Source: Methylomonas fluvii
Lineage (GTDB): Bacteria; Pseudomonadota; Gammaproteobacteria; Methylococcales; Methylomonadaceae
Length of the DNA stretch: 64,000 nucleotides
NCBI RefSeq assembly: GCF_014850975.1
Contig: NZ_JACXST010000001.1
Coordinates: forward strand, 992,001 to 1,056,000
Direction of reading: 5' to 3'
In this document: one piece after another, positions 8,909-18,599 of the stretch
Numbering within the stretch: position 1 is the stretch's first letter
How the letters are laid out: each line of letters starts with the position of its first letter
Program-made: the position numbers and the translations under genes
The notes under the pieces: model-generated
The model's input: only the letters and a program-made list of their open reading frames with translations
Databases searched by the model: none
What the model was told of the DNA's origin: nothing

Positions 8909-10054
8909 ATGAATATACTAATATTCCAACCAATGCTAAAGCAATATCGCGTGCCTTTGTTTGTGCGAATGAAAGAGCTATTAGAGGAGCATGGGCATGA
9001 GCTTAGAGTGGTGTCGGGTTCACCGCCAATAAAAGAAATGAGTAAAGGGGATAATGTTATTACTAGCAATAACTATTGTATAGTTGAAAAGAGTATATGG
9101 TTATTTTCCGGAAAGCTGCACATATTGCGCAATTTTTGTTCTCATATATTGTGGGCAGACTTTATAATAACTGAGCAGGCTAATAAGCATCTACATAATT
9201 ACGTTCTGATTATGCTTAGACTAATTGGTGTTAAATATTTTGGATATTGGGGGCATGGCAGAAATAGGCAGGGGAGATCTAATAGTATAAAGGAAAGGGT
9301 AAAGAAGGCTCTTTCGTTGCGCTGTGATTGGTGGTTTGCCTATACTGGAGGAGTTGGCGAATACATGAAGAGTTTAGGCTTTCCGTCTTCAAAAATTACC
9401 GTTTTGAATAATAGTGTTGATACTTCTGAGTTTAAGGGGGTATTAGATTCTATTGGCATCGATGAGATTAGTTCATTTAAAAAAGATTTGGAAATTGATT
9501 CGAAAGCTAGGATTGGCTTGTATTGTGGAGCAATATACGCGGAAAAAAAAATTGGATTTCTGTTGAATGCAGCAATTCAGGTCCATCACGATAATCCAGA
9601 TTTTATATTGCTGATAGTGGGAGATGGCGCAGAGAGGTATTTGGTGGAGGATTTTGCAAAGCAACATAGTTTTGTTCGATATCTTGGACCATTGTTTGGA
9701 GCATCTAAGGCTCTAGCATTTAAATCATCGGAAGTATTTTTATGTCCGGGATTGGTAGGTCTTGCTATTTTAGATGCATTCGCATCAGCACTTCCTATAT
9801 TTACAACAGATATCCCGTACCATAGCCCAGAGATTGAGTATTTGCAAAACTATTATAATGGCATAATGGTTGAGGCGCGGGAAGATTGCTATGCTCAAAC
9901 TGTCATACGTGCTCTAATGGATTTAGAAAATCTAGAAAAATTAAAACATAACGCTTATTTAAGTAGCAATTTATTTTCTATAGATAAAATGGCTCATAAC
10001 TTTGTCAATGGCATTATTGGGTATATAGTATCTCGTGAAATATCAGAGGGGTAA
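8909..10054 (+). CDS. Glycosyltransferase, GT-B fold (GT1/GT4-like)
   Basis: A 381-aa GT-B type enzyme. The N-terminal domain starts NILIFQPMLKQYRVPLF. The C-terminal domain shows GLYCGAIYAEKKI and LLIVGDGAERYL, typical of GT4 enzymes. The usual EGFGxxxxE donor-site motif is altered to a PGLVGLAILDAF stretch, so the first conserved glutamate is missing and the second is Asp. This suggests an unusual donor site or reduced activity. It is preceded by a 246-base gap without a gene. Confidence 0.8.
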   Translation: MNILIFQPMLKQYRVPLFVRMKELLEEHGHELRVVSGSPPIKEMSKGDNVITSNNYCIVEKSIWLFSGKLHILRNFCSHILWADFIITEQANKHLHNYVLIMLRLIGVKYFGYWGHGRNRQGRSNSIKERVKKALSLRCDWWFAYTGGVGEYMKSLGFPSSKITVLNNSVDTSEFKGVLDSIGIDEISSFKKDLEIDSKARIGLYCGAIYAEKKIGFLLNAAIQVHHDNPDFILLIVGDGAERYLVEDFAKQHSFVRYLGPLFGASKALAFKSSEVFLCPGLVGLAILDAFASALPIFTTDIPYHSPEIEYLQNYYNGIMVEAREDCYAQTVIRALMDLENLEKLKHNAYLSSNLFSIDKMAHNFVNGIIGYIVSREISEG

Positions 10055-10144
10055 GGTTGTCCTCATGGGATATATCTATATTCTACGTCGAATCTACCAT
10101 TTTAAATTTTATTGACAGCCGTTCAGTATTTGGATCGATATTTT

Positions 10145-11203
10145 ATGAGAGTGCGAGAAATATATTTAGATTTTATTCGTGGTGTAGCTATTTTATTAGC
10201 CATGGGATCGCATTTTAATAATACTGTCACAAATATATGGTTTGTGGATTTGCTAATGGTTCCAGGGCGGCTTGTCGGCTGGGCTGGAGTGGACTTATTC
10301 TTTGTGCTTAGTGGGTTTTTAATCGGTGGACTTATATTTAACGAATATAAACAAACTGGAAGCTTCAAGGTAGGAAGATTTTTAATAAGGAGAGGTTTTA
10401 AAATATGGCCAGTATTATATTTTTATTTGTTCTTATTGCTTATATCTGGTCGTTACCCGTGGGATACTTTTTTGTGGCAGAACTTATTGCATGTACAAAA
10501 TTATTTTCTCACCCCTATTCAGCATCTATGGAGTTTGGCTGTTGAGGAGCATTTTTATTTGATTTTCGCAGCGGCGATAGTCGTTGTGATGAGGCTAAAT
10601 TCTATAAATATCAAAGTTTTCGAGGCGGTGCTGCCAATGGTTTTGATTGGCACCATTGGCTTGCGAGTTTGGGCGTTTATGTATGAAATTAATCCATATA
10701 GCATTTATATCCAAACACAGTATAGAATTGATGCGCTGGCATTCGGTATATATCTAGCCTATATTAAAATATTTTACGCAGACAAGTTTAACTATATAGC
10801 TAAATTTAAGTTGTATATTTTTCTGGTCTTAATTTCTGGTATTTTTCTGCTAGTATTTTTCCGAGAGAATATTTTTTTTAAAGCTACCTTTCGATATACT
10901 GTAAGCTATTTGTCTGCTGGATCGCTATTGTTATATTGTTATAAGCTTAAAGTTATTGATAATAATAACGCTCTAGTAAGAGTGGTAGCATGGATCGGGT
11001 TATATTCTTACGCTATGTACGTGTACCAGTTTGTGGCTATGAGGGTTATTTATGCGTTGCTGGGAGTGGTTGAGATACACGAAATTTCGCCGATATTCGA
11101 CTTATGTATAAAATATTTAGGTGCTATCTTTTTGGCTGTGGTTATCACAAAATTAATAGAAAAACCTTCTCTTGCTCTACGAGAACGGCTTTTTCCTTCT
11201 TAA
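10145..11203 (+). CDS. Membrane acyltransferase (acyltransferase-3 family)
   Basis: Second acyltransferase-3 protein of the locus. The frame is open from a TTG at 10112, but the ATG at 10145 fits better because it starts RVREIYLDFIRGVAI, the family's normal N-terminus, giving 352 aa. The conserved His lies in LLAMGSH and the motif FFVLSGFLIGG follows. About ten membrane helices are visible. It probably acylates a sugar of the polymer or its lipid-linked precursor. Confidence 0.85.
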   Translation: MRVREIYLDFIRGVAILLAMGSHFNNTVTNIWFVDLLMVPGRLVGWAGVDLFFVLSGFLIGGLIFNEYKQTGSFKVGRFLIRRGFKIWPVLYFYLFLLLISGRYPWDTFLWQNLLHVQNYFLTPIQHLWSLAVEEHFYLIFAAAIVVVMRLNSINIKVFEAVLPMVLIGTIGLRVWAFMYEINPYSIYIQTQYRIDALAFGIYLAYIKIFYADKFNYIAKFKLYIFLVLISGIFLLVFFRENIFFKATFRYTVSYLSAGSLLLYCYKLKVIDNNNALVRVVAWIGLYSYAMYVYQFVAMRVIYALLGVVEIHEISPIFDLCIKYLGAIFLAVVITKLIEKPSLALRERLFPS

Positions 11204-11491
11204 TCTAGTAGATTTGGAGTCGCTATATTTGTCAAAATATCTTTTCGGAATTCCCAAGAGAAAATAATAGATCTATATTGCCTTATAATTCATTTGGAAT
11301 CCCACTTTCGTGGACTCTCCCATGAGTCAATGCGGCGCTATCTTCCTATGCAGCAACGTGATAATGTCTTTAGGGGCTTAATATATTCATTTCACAAATT
11401 TCTTGGTTTCTAGGTTAGTTGGCACCGGTAAGTGCTACATGTTGGAGGTTGTTATTCTTATTTTCAAAGTTATAATTTAGAGTAATTTAAT

Positions 11492-12652
11492 ATGAAAATA
11501 TTAATTGTCCATAATTATTATCAGCAAGCTGGTGGTGAAGATAGTGTTGTGGCCGCAGAATTTGATTTGTTAAAACGGCGCGGGCATGAAGTTGAGCTAT
11601 GGAGTGTTGATAATAGGGACTTACCAGTAGGGTTAGCGGGTAAGATTAATGTCGCACTAACAACTAATTATTCATTTAATAGTAAGCTCCTTGCTAATGA
11701 AAAGCTAAAGCAATTTAGGCCGAATATAGTGCATGTCCACAATTTCTTTCCGCAAATTAGCCCTTCTATTTACGACGCCTGCATCAATGCAGATGTGCCT
11801 GTCGTGCAAACGCTACATAATTATCGTTTGATTTGTCCAGGAGCATTACTTATGCGTAATGGAAAAATCTGTGAAAACTGCATAACAGGCACTCCATATC
11901 AGGCTGCATTACATGGTTGTTATCGTGGTTCGAGGGTGGGTAGCTTAGTTTTAGCGCACATGGTAAATAATCACCGAAAAATTGGTACATGGAATAATAA
12001 GGTGAGTCGGTTTATAGCTTTAACTGAGTTTTCTAAATCTAAATTTGTTGAAGCAGGCTTTCCTTCTGAAAATATAGCTGTTAAACCTAATTTTGTAGAT
12101 GATCCTTTTAATAGTGATAATGAAATGGATTGTATCGGTGCTCCATACGCCTTGTTTGTTGGCAGGATTAGTGAGGAGAAAGGTATTAGAACCTTAATTG
12201 CGGCATTTTCTTCAGTTGGTAACGATATTGAATTAAAAATTGCCGGTTCTGGGCCTATTGAAAATTCGTTAGTTGGAAATAACGTTACGATGTTAGGCCG
12301 GCAGAGTTCAAATGAAATAAGCCGACTTATGCGCAACGCTGCATTTTTGATAATGCCATCGGAATGGTATGAAGGGTTTCCAATGGTGTTAGTGGAGGCA
12401 CTGGCTCACGGCTTGCCGGTTTTGGCATCTAACTTGGGGAGCATGGCTGAGATAATTAGCGACGGAGAAAACGGCTTGCTATTTGAGCCTGGAAATAGTG
12501 CCGATTTAGCTAATAAAGTGCGCTGGTTAATCAATAATCCGGTAGTGAGGAGGAATTTAGGGAAGAATGCAAGAAGGACTTACGTCTCTCACTACACGCC
12601 AGATATAAATTATCAGAAGATAATGGAGATATATCAAGGACTGATCTGTTAA
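11492..12652 (+). CDS. Family 4 glycosyltransferase
   Basis: A 386-aa GT-B enzyme with complete GT4 features. The N-terminus contains YYQQAGGEDSVV and HVHNFFPQISP, and the C-terminal half has FVGRISEEKGI, then the donor-site glutamates in EGFPMVLVEAL, followed by SDGENGLLFEPG. It would transfer a sugar from a nucleotide donor to the growing repeat unit at the cytoplasmic face. A 288-base gene-free gap precedes it, so it may have its own promoter. Confidence 0.92.
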   Translation: MKILIVHNYYQQAGGEDSVVAAEFDLLKRRGHEVELWSVDNRDLPVGLAGKINVALTTNYSFNSKLLANEKLKQFRPNIVHVHNFFPQISPSIYDACINADVPVVQTLHNYRLICPGALLMRNGKICENCITGTPYQAALHGCYRGSRVGSLVLAHMVNNHRKIGTWNNKVSRFIALTEFSKSKFVEAGFPSENIAVKPNFVDDPFNSDNEMDCIGAPYALFVGRISEEKGIRTLIAAFSSVGNDIELKIAGSGPIENSLVGNNVTMLGRQSSNEISRLMRNAAFLIMPSEWYEGFPMVLVEALAHGLPVLASNLGSMAEIISDGENGLLFEPGNSADLANKVRWLINNPVVRRNLGKNARRTYVSHYTPDINYQKIMEIYQGLIC

Positions 12653-13303
12653 ATTGTCAAGACGCCTGAGACTGTAAGGAGGAACTGTTTTGCCGAACGA
12701 TTTTTTCGAGAACTGCGCCACCGTTTATACCTTGGGGGCTCTTCGTTCGCGTCATCTCGTCCCGACCCAACAAGGGCCCGGAACTTAGACTCTCGCACGA
12801 CTTGACGACGTCGGGTTGGTTTTCTCCGCTTCGCGCCGAAAATCCGCCCAGCGCTAAGGCTTCGGGAATTAAAAATATAACTTCGTTGACGCTCTGTTTC
12901 CAAGATTTTCAGCGATTGCAAAGTGATACTTTGATCCCAAATAATTATAGAAATCAATAAAGATTGTTCCCGAGTAATTTCCGGGGTTAGGAAGTGTGTA
13001 TCCACTGTTTTAGGTTGGTATAGTTTTATCTTGGTCGCATTGCTTGCTAGTTTGTTGATCAACTAAATACAAGATAGGCGGTATTTAATTGCTCAGTTGG
13101 TATTTTGTAGATATTGCACTCAATGCCATTTTTATTATTGCATACAAGTGTGACTAAGCTCTTAAATTCACGTTTAATATAAATATTAGAATATGGGTGT
13201 TAGTTTTGCGCGCTTTGATATTGAATTGAACTTATGTCTTTGATCAAAATTGATTATTTGGGCTTAGATCGGGATTGGTAATAAAGTTTGAAAAGGGATC
13301 TGC
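12653..13303. other. Gene-poor gap with a GC-rich block
   Basis: About 650 bases between two EPS genes. Bases about 12660-12890 are markedly more GC-rich than the surrounding AT-rich locus and are open on the minus strand as an Arg/Lys-rich frame without recognisable motifs. The rest is AT-rich and looks non-coding. The block may be a transferred or repeated intergenic element; I see no gene in it that I can support. Confidence 0.4.
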
Positions 13304-14242
13304 ATGTTTGGGCTATTTCGTTTGATGTTAGCAATAATGGTAGCACTCTCGCATTTTGGATTAGTCTATAAGGGGTTAAATCCGGGGCAGTGGGCGGTTA
13401 TATCTTTTTATCTTTTGTCTGGATATTTAATGCAACTCCAATTTGGCAAGTTCACCAGTAAATACAGTTATAAAAAAGCTATAGCCGTTTTTTTTACAGA
13501 TAGGGCTATTAGAATATTTCCGCTTTATTGGGTGATTGTTGCTTTGATTTATATAACGGTTGGGGGCGATAATTATCTTATTAATTTCACGCTGTTTCCT
13601 CTAAGTTATCATGAGCTCTTGGATGTGAAGGCTGTAATATTCCCGGCATGGTCTCTAGCAACAGAAATGCACTTTTACCTTTTAGTCCCTTTATTATTTA
13701 TCCTGAATGTACGGGTTCTAAAGCTTGTAATGTGGATAAGTTTAATAATATTTGGATTGTCTCCAGTATTTCCTCATTCTACATGGTGGGGATATTATGG
13801 CGTACCGGGGATGTTGTTTGTGTTTTTGGCTGGAATGATGTTGGCGAGAAATGAAAGTATTGCAGGTATATTTTGTGCCGTAATTGTGTTGTTTGTTGCC
13901 TTTGTTGCTGGGAAAATATTTGGTCTAGATATACCGAGCGGAATTAATATTAGTGCATGTATCGGTGTATTCATTGCCTATTTTATTATTCCGTATTTGG
14001 CGAAAATTAAACAGTCAGCATGGGACACTAAACTTGGCGCACTTACGTTCCCCTTGTTTTTATCGCATCCATGGGTAATGGAATATTTTAAATATAAGAA
14101 TATGTTTTATTTATTAGTTGCATCGGTCCTTTTTTCATTGCTTTTGGTGCTACTAATTGAAAAACCAATAGATATTTTTAGGTATTGGATCAGAGGAAGG
14201 CGGTTGAACAATGAAAATTCACGTGACGCTGAATTGCTCTAA
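13304..14242 (+). CDS. Membrane acyltransferase (acyltransferase-3 family)
   Basis: A 312-aa protein starting FRLMLAIMVALSHFG, with the conserved His after the first helix, followed by VISFYLLSGYLM and an AWSLATEMHFYL segment typical of acyltransferase-3 enzymes. About nine or ten helices are visible. It is the last gene of the AT-rich block; an IS cluster begins about 100 bases downstream. The C-terminus ends in a polar tail after a final helix. Substrate unknown. Confidence 0.85.
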   Translation: MFGLFRLMLAIMVALSHFGLVYKGLNPGQWAVISFYLLSGYLMQLQFGKFTSKYSYKKAIAVFFTDRAIRIFPLYWVIVALIYITVGGDNYLINFTLFPLSYHELLDVKAVIFPAWSLATEMHFYLLVPLLFILNVRVLKLVMWISLIIFGLSPVFPHSTWWGYYGVPGMLFVFLAGMMLARNESIAGIFCAVIVLFVAFVAGKIFGLDIPSGINISACIGVFIAYFIIPYLAKIKQSAWDTKLGALTFPLFLSHPWVMEYFKYKNMFYLLVASVLFSLLLVLLIEKPIDIFRYWIRGRRLNNENSRDAELL

Positions 14243-14365
14243 GTTTTAGGTAGGGTGGATTCAAAATAGAAGTGCAACGCAGTGATGTTTATGAATGGAA
14301 TAATTACTTTTGCGCTTTGTAAGTAAAAACATATAACCGAATTACTGCTCATAAAGAAAGTATTG

Positions 14366-15214
14366 TCACTCGCCGGCATATCGACATTCCGGGTGCCTAA
14401 AGAAAGATTTAACGACCTGCGGGAGTTTCTGTAATCGGTGCATGGCCGATTGAACGAGTTTCTTTAATTCGATTTTATTTTCCGGCATTTGCTTGGCGAC
14501 GCGCGGCTTGATATAGCCCCAGACCTGTTCGTCGGGATTCAATTGCGGCGCATACAGTGGCAAAAAGGCCAATTTCAACCGGCCTTGCTGCTGGTCCACA
14601 AAGGTCTTTACAATCTTGGCCTTGTGAATCGGATGTCCATCGACGACCAGAATGATCGGCTGTTCGGCACCACGCAGCAGGCGCTTCAAGAATTCGACAA
14701 ACACCTCGGCGGTGACGTTGCCTTCCTGCACCATGAAGCGAAAATCGCCCCGCGCGCTGACCGCCGAGATCAGATTCAAACCGTAGCGTCGCCCGGTCGC
14801 CTTCACGATGGGTGTTCGTCCGACCGGCGCCCAAGTGGTGCCGGCATGAAAATCAGAACGGACGCCCGCTTCGTCAGCAAAATAAATCACCGCGCCGGTG
14901 CGTTTGGCTTCGGCTTTCAAGGCAGGAAACTCGTCTGCCTGCCACTTTTCGACTAAAACTGGGTCTTGCTGCCAAGCCCGATATAAAGGTTTTTGCGGCG
15001 TAAACCCCAGCAACCGCATGATCCGCCCGACGCTTGGCGCGGTCAGACGTTTACCAAACTGGCGGTAAATGACTTCGCCTATCAACGACAAGGTCCACAA
15101 GCCACACTCCAGTTTCATCTGCCAGGGCGTTTTATCCCGCACCATCTCGGCAATCCAGCGCATTTCGTCGGGTGTGACCAACGGCGGGCGACCTGTAATC
15201 TTCTTGGCCAGCAA
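14366..15214 (-). CDS. IS630 transposase, catalytic frame (OrfB)
   Basis: A 282-aa frame with a second small HTH (LIGEVIYRQFGKRLTAPSVG), then an RNase-H-fold DDE domain: first Asp in YFADEAG, second in LVVDGHPIHK, and Glu in PQLNPDEQVWG. All three catalytic residues are present. It is read as the product of frameshifting from the 15115-15399 frame and is not expected to be made alone in quantity. Confidence 0.9.
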   Translation of the reverse strand: MLAKKITGRPPLVTPDEMRWIAEMVRDKTPWQMKLECGLWTLSLIGEVIYRQFGKRLTAPSVGRIMRLLGFTPQKPLYRAWQQDPVLVEKWQADEFPALKAEAKRTGAVIYFADEAGVRSDFHAGTTWAPVGRTPIVKATGRRYGLNLISAVSARGDFRFMVQEGNVTAEVFVEFLKRLLRGAEQPIILVVDGHPIHKAKIVKTFVDQQQGRLKLAFLPLYAPQLNPDEQVWGYIKPRVAKQMPENKIELKKLVQSAMHRLQKLPQVVKSFFRHPECRYAGE

Positions 15215-15399
15215 CGCATTTTGCCCCCGGTCGCAAAGTCTGACAGCCAGCGAAACACCGTGCGGATGTTGACGCCCATGGCTGCCGCTACGCTGGCAGC
15301 AGTCTGCCCGTTTTTCACGGCTTTGACGGCCTGCTGACGCATCACTTGCAGGGTATGATGGTCAATTTCTCGACAGTCGGAATCTCGTTTGCATTTCAT
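15115..15399 (-). CDS. IS630 transposase, N-terminal frame (OrfA)
   Basis: Encodes the helix-turn-helix DNA-binding part: the segment AASVAAAMGVNIRTVFRWL is a typical recognition helix. The frame would be joined to the catalytic frame by frameshifting at the GGGGGCAAAA stretch near 15215, where the other frame continues as ALLAKKITGRPP. It overlaps the second frame by 100 bases. Together they make one DDE transposase of normal IS630 length. Confidence 0.85.
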   Translation of the reverse strand: MKCKRDSDCREIDHHTLQVMRQQAVKAVKNGQTAASVAAAMGVNIRTVFRWLSDFATGGKMRCWPRRLQVARRWSHPTKCAGLPRWCGIKRPGR

Positions 15400-15493
15400 G
15401 GGTCTATTATCCCATGAATATGGCTTAACTTATTTTAAGAGCAGTAAAAACATAGGTTAAGCTGATGTCGTTTAGAACTTACCTTAGCCAGCG

Positions 15494-16350
15494 ATGTTGC
15501 CACCGTTTGAATTGAGCGAAGCAGAATGCATGACACTCCAAGAGTTAGCCGAGCATCACCCGTACCCCGACTTTCGTCGCCGAGCGTTGGGCTTGCTTGC
15601 GCTGGCCAAAGGCCACGCGTTCGCGGTGGTTGCCGACATACTCGGTGTCACGTTGCCTACCCCTTACAACTGGGCCAAGGCGTGGCGGAACCAAGGTGTA
15701 GTCGGCCTGTTAAGCGGTCACCAAGGCGGCGCCCCAATCAAACTTCGCTCGGAATGGCTCGACACCGCCGAGCGCATTGCGCGCGAATCGCCCTGTACCT
15801 TGGCCGAAATCGACCGGCAGTTGCGAGAAATCCATCCCGATGCAGTGACCTTCAGTCTCGATGCCTTGGCACGCCATCTGAAAAAGCGCGGCTTGTCGTT
15901 TACTCGTACCCGGTTATCACTGAAAAAAAACGCGACCCCGAACACTTCGATGCCACGCAAGACAACCTGAAACGCTTGCAAGCAGCCGCACTCGCTGATC
16001 AATTGAGCCTGTTCTATCTGGACGAAAGCGGTTTTTCCACGATTCCCAATGTGCAAAGAGCGTGGGCGCCCAAAGGCAAACCGCATGCGGCCGATGCCAG
16101 TTCGTGCAGACAGCGCGTCAATGTGATTGGCGCCTTGGAATTTAACACCGGTCGTCTTTGGTATGACTTACACGGCCAAGCCGTCAAACGACCACACGTC
16201 ACTGAATTGATTGACCGGATTGCTCGGCGCGAACAACGCATGCCTCTGACCGTTGTCGTGCTCGATAACGCGACGATGCACCATCACTTTGGCTCAGACA
16301 AATTGGATGAATGGCTGATTGAGCATCGCCTGATTTTGCTTGAGAAATAG
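15494..16350 (+). pseudogene. IS630-family transposase fragment, 3' truncated
   Basis: A second IS630-type transposase, unlike the one next to it. The first frame (15494-15970) gives the HTH region, and the second (open to 16350) continues from a run of eight A at about 15924-15931 into EKKRDPEHFDATQ and the DDE domain. The two catalytic Asp are present in FYLDESGFS and VVLDNATMHHH. The third acidic residue is missing because the frame is cut at 16350, where the IS256 element begins. The A-run is a likely frameshift site rather than damage. Truncation makes the gene non-functional. Confidence 0.8.
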
Positions 16351-16377
16351 TCAAATCTGGTGTATAGGCAAATTGAA

Positions 16378-17122
16378 TCAGGCGGCGATCTGCTGATTTT
16401 CTGCGGCTTTATCCGACTCAGTAATGACAGCAATGCCATCCTGAAATCGAATGCCGTTGATCACATCCGGTAGTTGTTTAAATCCGCGTATCTTGCGCCA
16501 ACTTTTTTCGGCGGTCAGTGCCAACTGGAACACTAGGCCTAGCAGCGAATGCCGTGACACGCAGTTCTTGGTCCGCGTTGTCCGATGGCGAATGGTCGCA
16601 AAGCTCGATTCGATCGGATTGGTGGTGCGGATGTGTACCCAGTGTTCAGCGGGAAAATCGTAAAACGCCAGTAACGATTCACGGTCTTTTTCCAGAATAT
16701 TGACCGCTTTGGGGTATTTGGCCTCAAAGTCACGCCGGAAGCTGTCAAAGGCTTTGCTGGCATGGTCTTTGGTTTCTGCCAGCCAGATATTTTTCAAGCC
16801 AGCCTTGGCTTTAGCCTGAATCGAATCCGGTAATGCAGCCAGCACATTCGCCGTTTTATGCACCCAGCAGCGTTGCGTCCGTGTCTGCGGCCAGGTTTCA
16901 TTCACCGCCGCCCAGAAACCCAGAGCCCCATCGCCGGTGGCCAGTTTCGGCGCGTCCTGTAAACCGCGAGTCTGCAAATCTTGCAACACGCTCAGCCAGG
17001 ATGCCTTGGATTCTCGATAGCCATCCGAGAGCGCCAAAAGCCGCTTTTCACCGTGCTCATTGACACCAATGATCACCAACAGACACAAGCGGTCATCTTC
17101 GCCGCGCAGGGTCGAATAAATA
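16378..17122 (-). pseudogene. IS256 transposase, C-terminal part
   Basis: Continues the transposase from STLRGEDDRLCLLVIIGV to the end. It keeps the second catalytic Asp in ATGDGALGFW, the QRCWVHKTANVL motif and the Glu in TTNPIESSFATIR. It is separated from its own N-terminus by the 1.7-kb IS5-like element, so it cannot be translated as a complete enzyme. Bases 17117-17122 are one copy of the insert's target repeat. Confidence 0.85.
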
Positions 17123-17252
17123 GTCGCCCCTGAAAAGCCACAAATTCACGGCTAAAGCATTGAAACACAATAAATAATTGAAGAAAAAGACGGGCAATAA
17201 TTGCAAGAAATTAGTAAAATAGATATTAATTTCTTGCAAATTTTTATCGAAA

Positions 17253-18599
17253 ATGAAGCCAAAATCCCAAGAAAGTAGCGGCCAAATCGATCTATTCAAC
17301 ACACCACTGGCCGACCTGTTGAATCCGAAGCATGAGCTTTACCAACTGGCAAATTTGATCGATTGGAAAGTACTGGATGATGCGTTCGGTGAATTTTTTA
17401 CCGAGAACCAAGGCGCTCCGGCGTTGCCAACGCGTCTTATTGCCGGGCTTCATTACCTCAAACATGCGTTTGCACGCTCGGACGAAGCGGTCGTGGCACA
17501 GTGGCTTGAAAATCCCTATTGGCAATATTTTTGTGGCGAAGAGTATTTCCAACACCAGATACCTTGCCACCCCACGTCACTGACCTATTGGCGAAAACGG
17601 ATCGGAGAAGAAGGTTGCGAGTGGATGTTATCGGTGACGATCCAGGCTGGCGTAGCCAGCAAGACCGTGAAGAAACAGGATTTTGAATCGGTGACGGTTG
17701 ATAGCACGGTGCAAGAGAAAGCCATCACGTATCCGACCGATGGAAAATTGTATGAACGCTGTCGCCAGCACATGGTACGTCTGGCTGAGCAGCATGAGAT
17801 TACACTACGGCAGAACTACAACCGCAAAGCCCCCTATTTGCTGATGATGGCGAACCGGTACAGTCATGCCAAGCAAATGAAGCGCAAACGCAAAATGCTC
17901 AAACAGCTCAAAACTTTGGTGGGTCGGGTTTACCGAGATATCGAGCGCCAATTGACGGATCAATCCGATGCAGTCAAATTGGCTTTTAAAGAGACGCTAG
18001 AGAAAACCCAACGGATTTTGAACCAACAACCCCAGGATAAAAACAAGCTGTACAGTTTCCACGCCACGGAAGTCGAATGCATTTCCAAAGGCAAAGTCCA
18101 CAAGAAGTATGAATTCGGCGTCAAAGTGGGCATCACCGTCACCAACAAAAGTAATTTTGTGCTCGGCGCCCGCAGCTTTTCCGGTAATCCCTACGATGGA
18201 CACACCCTGGAATCGTGTCTGGAACAGGCGGAGATTCTAAGCGGTACACGCGCAAAAGAAGCTTTTGTGGATTTAGGATACCGTGGTGTCGAGGTCCCGA
18301 ACGTGACCATTTACAAAGCCCGGCAAAAGAGAGGAATAAACACCCGGCGACTCAAACGCGCCCTCAAACGCCGCAATGCCATCGAACCCGTCATCGGGCA
18401 CCTCAAAAACGACGGATTGCTGGGCCGCAATTACCTGAAAGGCGAACTGGGCGATGCCATGCATGCCATCTTATGCGGTGCTGGCCACAATATCCGTATG
18501 ATCCTCAGGCAGTTGAGGATTTTTTTGCCTCATTTTTGGAGACCGCCATGTCGGATTTTGGCGCGGCCATTGAGCGCGCCGTTTTTATTGTCGGCCTGA
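17253..18599 (+). CDS. IS5-like transposase, copy 1
   Basis: A 448-aa DDE transposase with an N-terminal DUF772-type domain (LADLLNPKHELYQLA, then PTRLIAGLHYLKH). Catalytic Asp lies in SVTVDSTVQEKA and a later Asp in AFVDLGYRG, with the Glu in the C-terminal RRNAIEPVIGHLK motif. The protein is identical in the sequence shown to the copy at 21858-23204. It is the newest layer of the IS nest because it interrupts the IS256 gene. The DDE set is complete. Confidence 0.88.
   Translation: MKPKSQESSGQIDLFNTPLADLLNPKHELYQLANLIDWKVLDDAFGEFFTENQGAPALPTRLIAGLHYLKHAFARSDEAVVAQWLENPYWQYFCGEEYFQHQIPCHPTSLTYWRKRIGEEGCEWMLSVTIQAGVASKTVKKQDFESVTVDSTVQEKAITYPTDGKLYERCRQHMVRLAEQHEITLRQNYNRKAPYLLMMANRYSHAKQMKRKRKMLKQLKTLVGRVYRDIERQLTDQSDAVKLAFKETLEKTQRILNQQPQDKNKLYSFHATEVECISKGKVHKKYEFGVKVGITVTNKSNFVLGARSFSGNPYDGHTLESCLEQAEILSGTRAKEAFVDLGYRGVEVPNVTIYKARQKRGINTRRLKRALKRRNAIEPVIGHLKNDGLLGRNYLKGELGDAMHAILCGAGHNIRMILRQLRIFLPHFWRPPCRILARPLSAPFLLSA

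Larger units (their letters stand above)
14345..15444 (-). mobile_element. Complete IS630-family insertion sequence
   Basis: Both ends are visible. The left end reads CTGCTCATAAAGAAAG and the right end, read inward on the other strand, CTGCTCTTAAAATAAG. A TA dinucleotide flanks each end (14343-14344 and 15445-15446), the target duplication expected of IS630. It carries two overlapping minus-strand frames for a transposase read through a slippery site. It appears intact and potentially active. Confidence 0.9.

Noticed and set aside
12649-13062. 137-aa minus-strand gene
   Set aside because: Low-complexity Arg/Lys-rich frame without motif, ribosome site or conserved neighbours; overlaps the end of a real glycosyltransferase gene.
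14319-15460. AGTAAAAACATA on both sides of the IS630 element as a longer target repeat
   Set aside because: The left copy is about 20 bases outside the element; the IS630 inverted repeats and TA duplication give a consistent boundary without it.
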